NCBI RefSeq assembly: GCF_026339875.1
Contig: NZ_JAPEPZ010000001.1
Coordinates: forward strand, 8,556,001-8,620,000
DNA from: Streptomyces sp. NBC_01571
GTDB lineage: Bacteria; Actinomycetota; Actinomycetes; Streptomycetales; Streptomycetaceae
DNA length: 64,000 nucleotides
Reading direction: 5' to 3'
The notes beneath the pieces are model-generated. The model was not told where the DNA came from. It made no database searches and was given only the letters and a program-made list of their open reading frames with translations. Of this stretch, positions 53,201 through 60,744 are shown one piece after another. The first letter of the stretch is position 1. Each line of letters opens with the position of its first letter. Position numbers and translations under genes: made by a program.

Positions 53201-53913
53201 GCCGCGTCCCGCCCGAACGCCTTGCCCAGCAGCCCCCCCAGCGCACCGCCCACGAACGGCACGAACGCGCTGAACACTCCCTGCAGCGCCCCGAACCCCA
53301 CCGCCTGTTTCAGCAGCTGGCCGGAGTCCTCCAGGGTGTAGCCCTGCTCCTGGGTCAGCCACTTCGCGAACTCGTGGGTCGCCGCCGCCAGCCCGACGTT
53401 CAGCACCTCCTGCGCGGCCAGCCCCGCCAGGAACCGGAAGATCACACTGCGCAGGATCGCCCGGTAGGTGGCGCGCAGCACCGCCTGCTCCGCCAGCGCG
53501 CCGAACGGGTTCCACACCGCCATCGCCATGACCAGCGACCACTCCACCAGGAACAGGTTGAGCTGGATGACGGTCATGTTCTTGTAATACGCCGCGTCCG
53601 CCCGGGTCTTCTCCCCGTACCGGGCCAGCTGCTCGGCGGTGTCGGTCAAAGCCTTGATCCGGTCCGCCCCGGCCCCCGTGCCGAACGTGGCCATCGCCGC
53701 CGCGTACGCCTGGCTCCAGGAGCCCTCGACCGCGCCCTGGACGGAGTGCGACACCTGCGCGATCAGGTCCTGCAGCTCCCGCAGGTCCCGCTGCAGCTCC
53801 ACATGCGGTTCCACCACACGCTGCCGCATCGCAGCCTCGTCGAGATCAGGCCACTCCATCCCGGTGAGGAACTTCAGCAGGTTCCCCAGCGGCGAGCCCG
53901 GCGACAGATCCAC
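50122..53913 (-). CDS. Giant protein part 1: WXG100-like N-terminal domain
   Basis: 1,263 residues from GTG 53913 (VDLSPGSPLGNLLKFLTG), at the same point as in the inverted copy. Residues 1-110 resemble the helical WXG100-like front of actinobacterial polymorphic toxins exported by type VII (ESX) systems, with VEGSWSQAYAAAMATFG. Residues 110-450 are hydrophobic and Gly/Ala-rich (VGGALGGLLGKAFGR, AALWGGAMNLAEGTYN). 450-830 are Thr-, His- and Pro-rich repeats with AHTTPHTTPQTD units and PPSYAGAVPGGPPSS. 830-1230 form a long helical bundle (RWEEFRQQRDAAFHDRLAAA, and EHLRARQEAQALIARLYEQL). It runs out of frame at 50209. Confidence 0.75.
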   Translation of the reverse strand: MDLSPGSPLGNLLKFLTGMEWPDLDEAAMRQRVVEPHVELQRDLRELQDLIAQVSHSVQGAVEGSWSQAYAAAMATFGTGAGADRIKALTDTAEQLARYGEKTRADAAYYKNMTVIQLNLFLVEWSLVMAMAVWNPFGALAEQAVLRATYRAILRSVIFRFLAGLAAQEVLNVGLAAATHEFAKWLTQEQGYTLEDSGQLLKQAVGFGALQGVFSAFVPFVGGALGGLLGKAFGRDAAATLRGAVDAALDAPPHTAAGREPGRAAGREPAAGAGPDVRSAVRDWGEDLAQRTARLARALREGRGDGVTAVSIGVGDLFEQHLGQLMTAGAARELGEGWTRAFTRSFGTTHMEEALTAALHTLPAEAAVLRGVFSRDVARAFAPDFGHKITALAGEAALWGGAMNLAEGTYNAITLGEFTTSLATFTSGALGALLGHAGAHLGGKAGWKLRSALGLGKPPTVSTTTTTTGTSTSTGTGTGPGAGAGAGAGGVNALPGPHHPLTRPAGTFSSTPRRTTTTLSDGLPSYYRPGPHEHKPATTKPAGLTGTPPQADTDTTTSTTSTTTSVTGTSTSTSTSTSTGTNVTGTGTGTVTGAGETPAGRHTTTDAHTAPHTGTQTGARADAHTAPHPGARAAGPEGSRATETARPHPAAPHTAAPHTGTQTGARADAHTTPHTTPQTDAHTTPHTTPHTTPQTDAHTTPRAGARAAGPEGGRVTETARPHTAGPHTGTQTGARADAHTTPHTTPQTDAHTAPHTGARAAGPEGGRVTETAGVHPAGGHDGLPVHAGGSVTHPAGGHAGLPSYADAVLDSPPSYAGAVPGGPPSSAGADGGRGGAGGPSARWEEFRQQRDAAFHDRLAAAEHLSGGRLDRAREEFVRADVFAGRYLPAGDTAHGQFLEVYHAHVRARLEELAGQTGGRVTPAQQRQVLAEAETVLPRMWEQLSQHQRHGQVFGERFERAVADYRRQDLFGGRYLSGGDRVHGDPVPAGREGSGRRGDLAGQERLPQEPQTRQALPQERVAVDQLRERLEAVHRQAVTALGRISGGPDTPEHLRARQEAQALIARLYEQLPAQIHHLGMRERHIAQGLDVFDTLAGQVKETGVEIPGPVLQRARADLADDLRTAHTVLREHHGDTRHFTGHWQQHLQEATGRRLLLERLEHARVRHERLEQARDLFHRAADTFEDSPAHGAPLGEAGRERLARVFDKDVEHAVDTDWFSHPAHTDYRRPHDPPAPACPRPATPPRPGPSRTAWTPCTPACPGA

Positions 53914-54686
53914 TACCCACCCACCCCGCACACCCCTGTCCGTACCGCGGCACGTCCGCCGTCGCCGGCCCACCGGCCCGCACGCTGCCCCGGCACACGC
54001 ACACCACACTCCACACTCTGCACACGTAAACACCCACCCGGAGGGTTCACCCACCGGGCCGGACATCAGGTGATGCCTCTGGCCGGCCGTCCGGCCCGGA
54101 CGCGGCCGGCGAGCGGTCAGCAGGACGGGCCGGACATCAGGTGATGCCTCTGGCCGGCCGTCCGGCCCGGACGCGGCCGGCGAGCGGTCAGCGGGACGGG
54201 CCGGACAGTGCCGGGGCCGTCGCCGAGCCGGGCCGCGCGGCCGATGCTCCTCGGCGACCGCGCGAGTTTGCTGGTGACGCCGCCATCGGGGCGGACAGCT
54301 CCGTGAGCGTCACCGTGACCATCGCCACGGCCGAACCGGTGCCCCGGACCCGGCCATCACCGAGCACGGCAGCTTCGCGCACACCGGCTGTCACGGCACT
54401 GCTCACCCCCGCCGACGAGGACGGCAGGACCTCGACCTGCGCCCCGGTGACCGCCTGCGGGACGTCGTCGAACGAGTGCCCCTCAGCCTGCTGGCCGCAA
54501 GGGTCGCGGGACGGCTCGAGCCCGAGGAGATCCTCGCCGGACACGTGCGGCACACCGTCGTGATGCGCCCCGGCCCGGAGGAACAACGGCGGGTGCCTTA
54601 CGCTGCCGCCGGGGACGATCTTCACGCCCGGGGGAGGGGTGGGGACCTTCCGTTTGGCGCGTACCGCCTGGACGCCGCCGATGAGG
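51410..54686 (-). repeat. Left arm of a large inverted repeat
   Basis: It matches the reverse complement of 61032-64000. It covers the start of the giant gene, the region before it and the second half of the gene at 54188. The left junction beyond 51410 cannot be seen because the right arm leaves the window. It differs from the right arm by a 71-bp duplication and longer Thr/His repeats. Confidence 0.9.
54056..54197. repeat. Two 71-bp tandem copies upstream of the giant gene
   Basis: Units 54056-54126 and 54127-54197, almost identical (one A/G difference near the end). The right arm of the inverted repeat has one unit, with a 20-base insertion containing CCCAATGCACA. The unit lies in the presumed promoter region of the giant gene. 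Confidence 0.85.
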
Positions 54687-54991
54687 TGCTGGTTGTCGAT
54701 GAGGGCTTCGCAGCCCCGCCCGGCGACGTCCTCGTATGGGCGGCGGCAGGCCCGGCAGCAGACCTCAAGGGCGTCGACGCGGGTGCCGGGGCTGGTGGTG
54801 AAGCTGCCGCGGAAGTCGGCGGCTTTCGCTATCCGGTCTTCGACCTGGATCTCTGCGGCGACGATCCACACGTGCGCGCGGGTGAAGGTCTTGGGGGCGG
54901 CTGGGGCCGGCGAGAGTGCGTTCAGCGGCTCGTCGAAGAGATCGGCGAAGAGGCCGAATTCGAGTCGGTCCCGTACTACCGGGCAGGTCAC
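54188..54991 (-). CDS. Unknown protein with Cys pairs, upstream of giant gene
   Basis: 267 residues from GTG 54991 with AAGGGAGG upstream. The front has EFGLFADLFDEPLNALSPAP and ARVWIVAAEIQ-like strands (RAHVWIVAAEIQVEDRIAKA), then CCRACRRPYEDVAGRGCEAL, a probable zinc-binding Cys cluster, and NQHLIGGVQAVRAKRKVPTP. It resembles conserved Streptomyces accessory-DNA proteins that carry the HLIGG motif. It is 274 bases before the giant gene on the same strand and is duplicated, in part, with it in the other arm. This suggests a linked role, not proven. Ends in low-complexity Ser/Ala. Confidence 0.6.
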   Translation of the reverse strand: MTCPVVRDRLEFGLFADLFDEPLNALSPAPAAPKTFTRAHVWIVAAEIQVEDRIAKAADFRGSFTTSPGTRVDALEVCCRACRRPYEDVAGRGCEALIDNQHLIGGVQAVRAKRKVPTPPPGVKIVPGGSVRHPPLFLRAGAHHDGVPHVSGEDLLGLEPSRDPCGQQAEGHSFDDVPQAVTGAQVEVLPSSSAGVSSAVTAGVREAAVLGDGRVRGTGSAVAMVTVTLTELSAPMAASPANSRGRRGASAARPGSATAPALSGPSR

Positions 54992-55235
54992 GTGCGTCCT
55001 CCCTTACATCAGTGGCCCCCAGCGTCAACGCCTTGATGCCATATGGACGGAGTGGCGGCCTGAGGCGTTACACCTGGTGACTGGTGAGGTTCGGGGGAAC
55101 GGCAAGGCCCCGCCCATCGGCCACGGGGGGAGCGGACAGACGGGGCCGTATGCGGGCCGGCCGGGGCCGGGCCGGGTGCGGGTGATCTTCCGCGCGCACC
55201 CCGTGACGCGGCCGCGCCGTGGGAGGTGGCCGGGC

Positions 55236-55556
55236 ATGATCCGACGACTCATCGGTGCGGCGGCCGGCGCCGTCCTCACCGTCCTCGCCACCGCTCCGTC
55301 CCCGGCCGCCCCGCAGGTCGGGGACCCGCCCCGGGCCTGCGACACTCAGGCGGCAGTGCAGCTCGACCCCGCCGACGCCATGCGTCCGTGTACGGGCCAT
55401 TCCCGGCATCCCTCTGCGGTCACGGGTCTACCGGGGTATGCGGATTTCTACACCGATTGCTGGGGTGTTCCCGGCGATGAATGGTGGGCGCACGAAAAAA
55501 CCGTGTTCGGCTCCGCGAACGGCCACCGGGAGCGGGGTGCGGTGATCACCTCGTGA
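55236..55556 (+). CDS. Small secreted protein
   Basis: 106 residues from ATG 55236 with GGGAGGTGG upstream. A signal peptide (MIRRLIGAAAGAVLTVLATA, cleavage near SPAAP) is followed by a mature peptide with three Cys (ACDTQAAVQLDPADAM, PCTGHSRHPS and TDCWGVPGDEWW). It is divergent from the gene at 54991. Exported by prediction; function unknown. Confidence 0.6.
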   Translation: MIRRLIGAAAGAVLTVLATAPSPAAPQVGDPPRACDTQAAVQLDPADAMRPCTGHSRHPSAVTGLPGYADFYTDCWGVPGDEWWAHEKTVFGSANGHRERGAVITS

Positions 55557-55679
55557 CCGGAAACCGGCAGTGAGCCGCGGTGAGCCCGCGTCTGTCCTCG
55601 GGTCCGGGCTGTTTCGGCCTGCTGTAAACCATCGATGGGGTAGAACCGCTCTGGCGGTGGCCCGTTCCGATGCCGCACC

Positions 55680-56480
55680 ATGAATGTGAGACCGATGGTG
55701 ACCATGCCCCAGCTGCCCTTACGCGGCGCCAGCCGCCCACTCATCCCGCGTGTTGCCGCGCCCCGCGAGCCGATCGGCCCCGCCCGCATCGGCCTGCGCG
55801 TGGTGCGCCGCCGCGCCAAGGGCATGGACGCCGGCGCTGTCGCACAAGCCCTCGATGACGCCCAGTTCGATGCCCGGCAGGACGCGTGGCACGAGGACCT
55901 GGCCGACGACGTCCGCTACTGGGCGGAGCTGGCGGAGTGGGAGCGCATCGCGCGGCTGCTCGCCGCCGCAGCGCCGGGCACCGTCTACGACCCGGACACC
56001 GACGACGTCGTCCGGGCCGAGCTCGCCGCCGCGGCCGCCGCCCGGGAAGACGAGCCCTATGAAGCCGCACGGGTCGCGGCCCGCGCCGACGAGATCCAGG
56101 TGCTGCGCGAGCTCGGCACGCTGGCCCAGACCAACCCCCGCGACGGGGACGAAGCCGTCCGCGACGCACTCACCCGACGGGCCGGCGGGTACGCCCAGGC
56201 CGACGTCGACGCCTGGCTCGCCCACGCCCTGGCCGCTCACCTCGGGCACTACCGCGACCCGGCGGCCCGCGAAGAAGCCACCGGACTCCTGCCGCCGCCG
56301 GTCCTCGCCCACGCCGCGCTGCTCACCGAACTCGCCCGCCTGGTCCCCAGCACCGACCTGGACCAGCTGGCGTTCACGGCCCGGCTCGCCACCACCGAGC
56401 CCGAAGCCGCCGGCGCGCTCGCCCTCTTCCTCGCCCGCGCCCGTTGTCCTGTCTCATCAGATCTTGACCGATCTCGTTGA
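55680..56480 (+). CDS. Unknown Ala/Asp/Glu-rich protein
   Basis: 266 residues from ATG 55680; later in-frame starts (55695, 55704) are possible as no ribosome site decides. After a basic front (RIGLRVVRRRAKGMD) the protein is helical and acidic: LADDVRYWAELAEWERIARL, ARADEIQVLRELGTLAQTNP, AWLAHALAAHLGHYRDPAAR. The last dozen residues (RCPVSSDLDRSR) look out of character, so the natural end may be lost. It resembles Streptomyces plasmid-type proteins; no function recognised. Confidence 0.55.
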   Translation: MNVRPMVTMPQLPLRGASRPLIPRVAAPREPIGPARIGLRVVRRRAKGMDAGAVAQALDDAQFDARQDAWHEDLADDVRYWAELAEWERIARLLAAAAPGTVYDPDTDDVVRAELAAAAAAREDEPYEAARVAARADEIQVLRELGTLAQTNPRDGDEAVRDALTRRAGGYAQADVDAWLAHALAAHLGHYRDPAAREEATGLLPPPVLAHAALLTELARLVPSTDLDQLAFTARLATTEPEAAGALALFLARARCPVSSDLDRSR

Positions 56481-56778
56481 ACTGCGGCCGAGGCCTTCGG
56501 CTGCGCGGGCACGTCGTGCTCCTGGCCGTGGTCGTCGCGGCCGGTGCGGTGGCCAGCATTTGCGCGGCCGGTCCCGGGCCGCGATGCGCCGGCTGCGCCT
56601 CGCTTCACCTGGCCCCCGCTGTTTGTCCTGCTGCTCCAGAACAATCCGGTTTAGCCAGTGCTACCGGCTTGATCGCGTGCGGGTGCGACAAGGCGCCGCA
56701 CCCGGGGGGTGCAGCGCCTTGGGGTCTCGCGGGGTCAGGAGGCCGCCGGAGGGCCGGTGGAGGCCTTCGGCGGGGTGT
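56481..56778. other. Intergenic with a short membrane-like reading
   Basis: A plus-strand frame here contains HVVLLAVVVAAGAVASICAA, a membrane-segment-like stretch, but there is no credible gene around it. It may be the lost end of the gene at 55680 or a remnant. A terminator hairpin lies at 56692-56718. Confidence 0.4.
56692..56718. terminator. Hairpin between convergent genes
   Basis: GGCGCCGCACCC and GGGTGCAGCGCC pair with one mismatch around a GGG loop. It separates the plus-strand gene ending at 56480 from the minus-strand gene ending at 56779. Confidence 0.55.
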
Positions 56779-57198
56779 TCAGCCGGTGGCGGCGAGGTTG
56801 GCTGTCTGGGCGGCGAACCGGGCCCGTCGCTGCTCGGTGAAGCGTTCGGGCTCGGCGGCTCGGATCTCCGGGACCGGCGTGACGGGGGAGGAGACCGCGC
56901 CGCCGGTGAGCAGCGGGTGGAGCTGGTAGAGGCCGTCTTCCAGGCTCCAGGCGAGTCCGCACGCGCGGAGCTCCCTGAAGCCGCGGTTCACGGTCGGCTT
57001 GCTGGCGCCCAGCTCGGCACACATCTCGTTCTGGCTGATCGCGGCGGTGCCGGTGTCCGGGTCGCTGAGGTAGAGCAGTTGGTCCAGGACACGGCGGCCG
57101 GCGGTGGAGACGTCGACCAGGGCCAGGAGGCGCAGGACGTCACGAGCGATCGTGACGGGCGCCTCGGTGGGAGGGCCGGGGACGTAAGAGCTGCTCAC
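56779..57198 (-). CDS. Winged-helix protein
   Basis: 139 residues from GTG 57198. The core is TAAISQNEMCAELGASKPTV then NRGFRELRACGLAW, a winged helix. It resembles MarR-type or RepL-type replication proteins. It follows the gene at 57252-57872 by 53 bases on the same strand, and both have DNA-binding folds, so they may be a replication or regulation pair of a plasmid-like element. Confidence 0.6.
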   Translation of the reverse strand: MSSSYVPGPPTEAPVTIARDVLRLLALVDVSTAGRRVLDQLLYLSDPDTGTAAISQNEMCAELGASKPTVNRGFRELRACGLAWSLEDGLYQLHPLLTGGAVSSPVTPVPEIRAAEPERFTEQRRARFAAQTANLAATG

Positions 57199-57251
57199 GG
57201 AGCCTCACCACTTCCGATCAGGTCGACGCTGCTTCGAGGATATGCACGAGG

Positions 57252-57872
57252 TCATGCGCTCGCCCTGCGTACGGGCCGCCGATGCCGGAGCGTGACGACC
57301 TTCTCCCTGCGGCGGGCGGCCTCGGCGGCCTTCTTCTCCGCCTCCCGCGCCTGGCGCCACTCGGTGGGGTAGTCGGCGTGCGGGATGACGCAGGCCGGCC
57401 CCTCCGCGCTGTTCCACAGCGCCTGCCACTTCTCCTGCTCACCGGAGGTGCCGGCCACCGTCAGCCACGGGTTCAACTGGAGGATCCCACGCTTGGCGGT
57501 CCGCATCCAGCCGATGTGCGCGAAGAACTGCGACGCTTCGTTCACCGAGGCCGCCGACAGGTTGCACCGCGCCTGGAGGTCACGCTGGTTCGTCTTCACG
57601 AAGCCACGGGCGACAGCCCGGAGGTTGTCATCTGCGCGGTTGGCGTTCTGCAGCGCCACGAGCTTGCACCAGACCTGGAACCAGGAACCGGGCATCTTGA
57701 GACTGCCGAGGACATCCATCAGCAGCCGGGCGTCCAGCACGTAGCCACTGCACTCCGCGCTCGCGGCGAACTCGCGCCCCTTGATCTTCTCCACACCCAG
57801 GATCAAGCCGCCCTTCCCGTCCGACCGCGCGACCACGCGCTCGCCGGGGCGGACGATCGGCAACTGCTCCAT
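57252..57872 (-). CDS. Replication-initiator-like winged-helix protein
   Basis: 206 residues from ATG 57872 with GGAGGT upstream. The front has EQLPIVRPGERVVARSDGKG; the middle KMPGSWFQVWCKLVALQNAN; a winged helix follows (TNQRDLQARCNLSAASVNEA, IGWMRTAKRGILQLNPWL); the end is a basic coiled tail (AREAEKKAAEAARRREKVVT). The order resembles small plasmid RepL-type initiators. Two palindromes built on GTTTGTTCT lie just upstream and could be operators or replication sites. Function inferred. Confidence 0.55.
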   Translation of the reverse strand: MEQLPIVRPGERVVARSDGKGGLILGVEKIKGREFAASAECSGYVLDARLLMDVLGSLKMPGSWFQVWCKLVALQNANRADDNLRAVARGFVKTNQRDLQARCNLSAASVNEASQFFAHIGWMRTAKRGILQLNPWLTVAGTSGEQEKWQALWNSAEGPACVIPHADYPTEWRQAREAEKKAAEAARRREKVVTLRHRRPVRRASA

Positions 57873-57931
57873 GAGCACAGACCTCCAGAGATGATCAACG
57901 TTCCGAGAGCACGGTAGCACTAGGTAAACCG

Positions 57932-57957
57932 GTTTGTTCTTGAAGGGCAGAACAAAC
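57932..57957. promoter_or_regulatory. Palindrome GTTTGTTCT-N8-AGAACAAAC
   Basis: Perfect 9-bp arms, 60 bases upstream of the RepL-like start at 57872. A related half-site TTTGTTCT with AGAACACC lies at 58001-58024. Candidate autoregulatory operator or iteron. Confidence 0.55.
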
Positions 57958-58006
57958 GCCGCCTCACAGACGCCTGACGACCCGCCAGCTCCAAGGGGTG
58001 TTTGTT

Positions 58007-59148
58007 CTACGTCTCCAGAACACCCGGGACGCGTTTGTGGACGCGGGCGGCGTCGGCGGGGCGGATGCCCTGGCTGACGGGGTCGATGCCGATGAGTTCA
58101 CGGTGCAGGCTGCGGATCCGCAGCGCCAGATCGAGCCGGAGGCGGCGACGTTTCTCACGGACCTCAGCGACAGTACGGGCGTGGACACCCAGGCGCTGGG
58201 CGAGTGCGGCGGCGGGCCATCCGGCACGGGCCAGGTCGGCCAGCAGCCGCGACGATACCGAGGCGCTGGTCAGGCCCGGGGCGCCAGGTTCGCGGCGCGC
58301 AGGGAGCGGGATGCCGAGGACTGCGTCAGCGGTCGTGCGAGCGATGTCCCGCTTCGCCTGGCCTTGCTCCGGGACGCGGAGGATACGGCGGATGAGGGTC
58401 ACGGACAGGCCGGCCCGGTCGGCGATGTCCTGGACCTGACGGACCCTCCGGGCCCGACAGAAAAGACGCAGCAACGCAGCGGGACGGTTGGGGCATCGGG
58501 GCTCGCCGTCTGCCCGCCGTCGGCGGACCGGGTCTGCCCAGGGCGGTCGGATGACTCGGTCACGGCCGTGTTCGTCTGGCGGGCCCGCCTGGCATGTAGC
58601 CACTGCGTTTCCGTGTGCGCTGCCGCGTCCAGCAGCCTGACCACAGCACGCGGCAGCCACCACGACCGTGCCGTCCGGCCATGAGGCCGTTGCACGAGCA
58701 GCCTCCACCAGTCGATCCCCGCCAGATGGGACGGCCGGGCGTCTCCACCTTGGCCTGGGCGCCCGGGGCCGCCCGCTTCCTGCAGATCCCGGGAGATGCG
58801 CTCGCGCCACGGCACCAGCGTTCCCTCGTCATGTTCCGGCTTCAGCGCACTGCCGAACGGGCCGATACGGACCAGGTCCCGGCGGTCCATCTCCACAGCG
58901 CTCATCTCCGCCGCAGCCCGGCGCACCTCCACCTCCGAAACGCCCCACGGGCCGCCGCCGGCCTTCACCATCGCCACCACACGCCGACCGAGCACCACAT
59001 ACCCCGCCTGGACATGCACGGGAAAGGAGGTGAACACCGCAGAAACCGTCGGCACAACGCTGCCAGCCGTCAAACCGGCCCACAAGACATCCGCGGCGCC
59101 CAGAGAGATCAAACCGTCCGCGCGGCCCGCGGTGACACGCTCTGACAT
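58007..59148 (-). pseudogene. HTH protein gene with a probable frameshift
   Basis: The first frame starts at GTG 59148 (MSERVTAGRADGLISLGAAD) and is convincing to about 58570 (LAGIDWWRLLVQRPHGRTAR, LLDAAAHTETQWLHARRARQ). The second frame is convincing from about 58510 to 58007, with VQDIADRAGLSVTLIRRILR and ARAGWPAAALAQRLGVHART, two helix-turn-helix units like those of actinophage and WhiB-linked regulators. No start codon precedes the second part, and the frame change equals one missing base. So a single gene of about 380 codons is likely. If the frameshift is a sequence error the protein is intact. Confidence 0.55.
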
Positions 59149-59275
59149 ACCGCCAGGCTAGCCACCCGGCAAAGCACAGCGATTCCCGGCCCCGTCAGCC
59201 GGAAACCCGTCGCGTTTCGCTCCCCGGACTCTCCGGCTACGGGAGCTGTGAATCGCCCCGGGTTCGATAGAGATC

Positions 59276-60064
59276 TCAGATTATGGTTGTGACCTGGGGT
59301 TTCGTGGATTCCATGTAGTGGCTGGCTTCGTACTCGACGGGCGGAACGTGCCCTATCTCACCGTGGAGTCGGCGGTGGTTGTACCAGTCGACCCACTCTG
59401 CGGTGGCCAACTCGACCTGGGAGAGCGACTTCCAGGGCCGTTGGGGCTTGATCAACTCGGTCTTGTACAGGCCGATCGTGCTCTCCATCAGGGCATTGTC
59501 GTAGGCGTCGCCGACCGATCCGATCGAGGCGGCGATGCCGGCGGCGTCCAGATGCTCGGCGAGCCGGAAACTCGTATATTGCGACCCGGCATCCGAGTGG
59601 TGTATCAACTCGCCTGGCTGAACTGGGTGTTGGTCGCGGTCACGTTGCCACACGGCCATCTCAAGGGCGTCCAGGACGAAGACCGTTTCCTTCACGGTGG
59701 CCGCGGACCAGCCGACGATCCGGCGGGAGAACGTGTCCACGACGAAGGCGACGTAGACGACACCGGCCCAGGTCTTCACGTGGGTGAAGTCCGCGACCCA
59801 GCAGCGGTTCGGGGCGGCAGCGACGAAGTCGCGGTCCAGCAGGTCCGGCGCCCGTTCGGCCTGCCCGCCGGGCAGCGTGGTGATCACGCGTTTACCACGG
59901 ACCGCCCCAGCGATGCCGAGTTCGCGCATCAGGCGTTCGACGGTGCAGCGGGCCACGCGGCGGCCCTGCCGGTTCAGCTCACGCCAGATCTTCCTCGCCC
60001 CGTAGACGTGGTAGTTGGCCTCGAAGACCTCGCTGATCTGTCTCTTCAGTTCGGCATCCCGCAC
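59276..60064 (-). CDS. IS3-family transposase, OrfB
   Basis: 262 residues are listed from 60064, but the frame extends upstream toward OrfA and is normally made as an OrfAB fusion. Catalytic residues: Asp in VADFTHVKTWAG, Asp in HHSDAGSQYTSFRL and Glu in ALMESTIGLYKTEL (the DDE triad). The front has HVYGARKIWRELNRQGRRVA, the HTH_21 region. Intact by inspection. Confidence 0.9.
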   Translation of the reverse strand: MRDAELKRQISEVFEANYHVYGARKIWRELNRQGRRVARCTVERLMRELGIAGAVRGKRVITTLPGGQAERAPDLLDRDFVAAAPNRCWVADFTHVKTWAGVVYVAFVVDTFSRRIVGWSAATVKETVFVLDALEMAVWQRDRDQHPVQPGELIHHSDAGSQYTSFRLAEHLDAAGIAASIGSVGDAYDNALMESTIGLYKTELIKPQRPWKSLSQVELATAEWVDWYNHRRLHGEIGHVPPVEYEASHYMESTKPQVTTII

Positions 60065-60201
60065 GGTCCTGGCCGACGGCGTGCTGCGACGTTTGTGGTG
60101 GGCGTAGTAGGTGGAAGGGGCGATCCTGCAGTCGTGCTCGGTGAGCGTCCTGCAGATCGGCTCGACGCCGCCGAAGCGGTCCCGGTGCTCGTCGATGAAC
60201 G

Positions 60202-60528
60202 CTACGAGCGTGTGTGTGGCCGGTCGAGCTCGGCCGCGAAGAAACTCGCCGCGGCCTTCAGGATCTCGTTGGCCCGCTTCAGTTCGGCGTTCTCCTTCTT
60301 CAACGCCTTGAGCTGGGCGGACTCCTCCGTCGTCGTCCCCGGACGTGTCCCCGCATCGATCTCGTGCTGCTTCACCCAGTTCCGCAGCGTCTCGCGGGAG
60401 CCGATGCCGAGCTTCTCGGCCACCGCCTGCAGGGCGGCCGTCTCGTTCGGGTAGTCGTCGCCTACCTCGGCGACCATGCGCACCGCGCGACGGCGGAGCT
60501 CAAGCGGGTAACGGGAAGGTCGTGCCAT
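60202..60528 (-). CDS. IS3-family transposase, OrfA
   Basis: 108 residues from ATG 60528. A helix-turn-helix front (PLELRRRAVRMVAEVGDDYP) binds the IS ends, and a leucine-zipper-like segment follows (LKALKKENAELKRANEILKA). It ends ELDRPHTRS; OrfB continues from this point after a -1 shift, since the start coordinates change from 0 to 1 modulo 3 on the minus strand. Confidence 0.9.
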   Translation of the reverse strand: MARPSRYPLELRRRAVRMVAEVGDDYPNETAALQAVAEKLGIGSRETLRNWVKQHEIDAGTRPGTTTEESAQLKALKKENAELKRANEILKAAASFFAAELDRPHTRS

Positions 60529-60628
60529 GACTCGATCCTTTCATGAAATCGAGTCTCCATTCGAACCGGGGCGATTCACTGCCAGTTCTGGCTTACCGTG
60601 CCACCGGGCCCGGGCTCTGTCGTTTGTG

Positions 60629-60711
60629 TAGGAGTGGAGGGAATCGAACCCTCACGTCCATAGGACACCGGGACTTGAATCCGGCGCGTCTGCCAATTCC
60701 GCCACACTCCC
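60629..60711 (-). tRNA. tRNA-Leu (CAA anticodon)
   Basis: Class II cloverleaf: 7-bp acceptor stem (GGGAGTG with CACTCCT, first pair G-U), D-arm GGCGGAATTGGCAGACGC, anticodon loop TTCAAGT (anticodon CAA), long variable arm TGTCC-TAT-GGACG and T-arm GAGGG-TTCGATT-CCCTC. The anticodon stem has an A-C mismatch next to the loop (CCGGA with CCCGG). CCA is not encoded. It lies 51 bases beyond the IS3 element and about 320 bases from the inverted-repeat arm. Confidence 0.9.
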
Positions 60712-60744
60712 CAGAACACTTCAGCACTCACTGCGCTGCACCCC

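Larger units (their letters stand above)
38544..53913 (-). pseudogene. Giant WXG100-like / metalloprotease / OTU protein gene, two frameshifts
   Basis: One continuous coding stretch in three successive frames. Start coordinates are 0, 1 and 2 modulo 3, each change equal to one missing base on this strand, and 15,370 plus 2 gives 5,124 whole codons. First change: a run of five G at 50209-50213. Second: four G at 41388-41391, where the duplicated module has five (44147-44151). So a single protein of about 5,120 residues is very likely ancestral. Order: WXG100-like front, Thr/Pro repeats, helical bundle, repeat linkers, HELGH domain, linkers, OTU, HA-like repeats, OTU, HA-like repeats, basic Pro-rich tail. 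The frameshifts may be sequencing errors, decay or phase switching. Details are in the three part entries. Confidence 0.75.
59249..60578 (-). mobile_element. IS3-family insertion sequence
   Basis: Inverted ends TGAATCGCCCCGG (from 59249 and read inward from 60578), flanked by CTG at 59246-59248 and 60579-60581, a 3-bp duplication typical for IS3. It carries the usual orfA and orfB on the minus strand in -1 relation. Confidence 0.9.

Noticed and set aside
50098..54144. 1,348-codon plus-strand frame opposite the giant gene
   Set aside because: It is the mirror frame of the helical bundle and repeats. Its composition is Arg/Gly/Val-rich without domains, while the minus strand has recognisable domains and the correct start.
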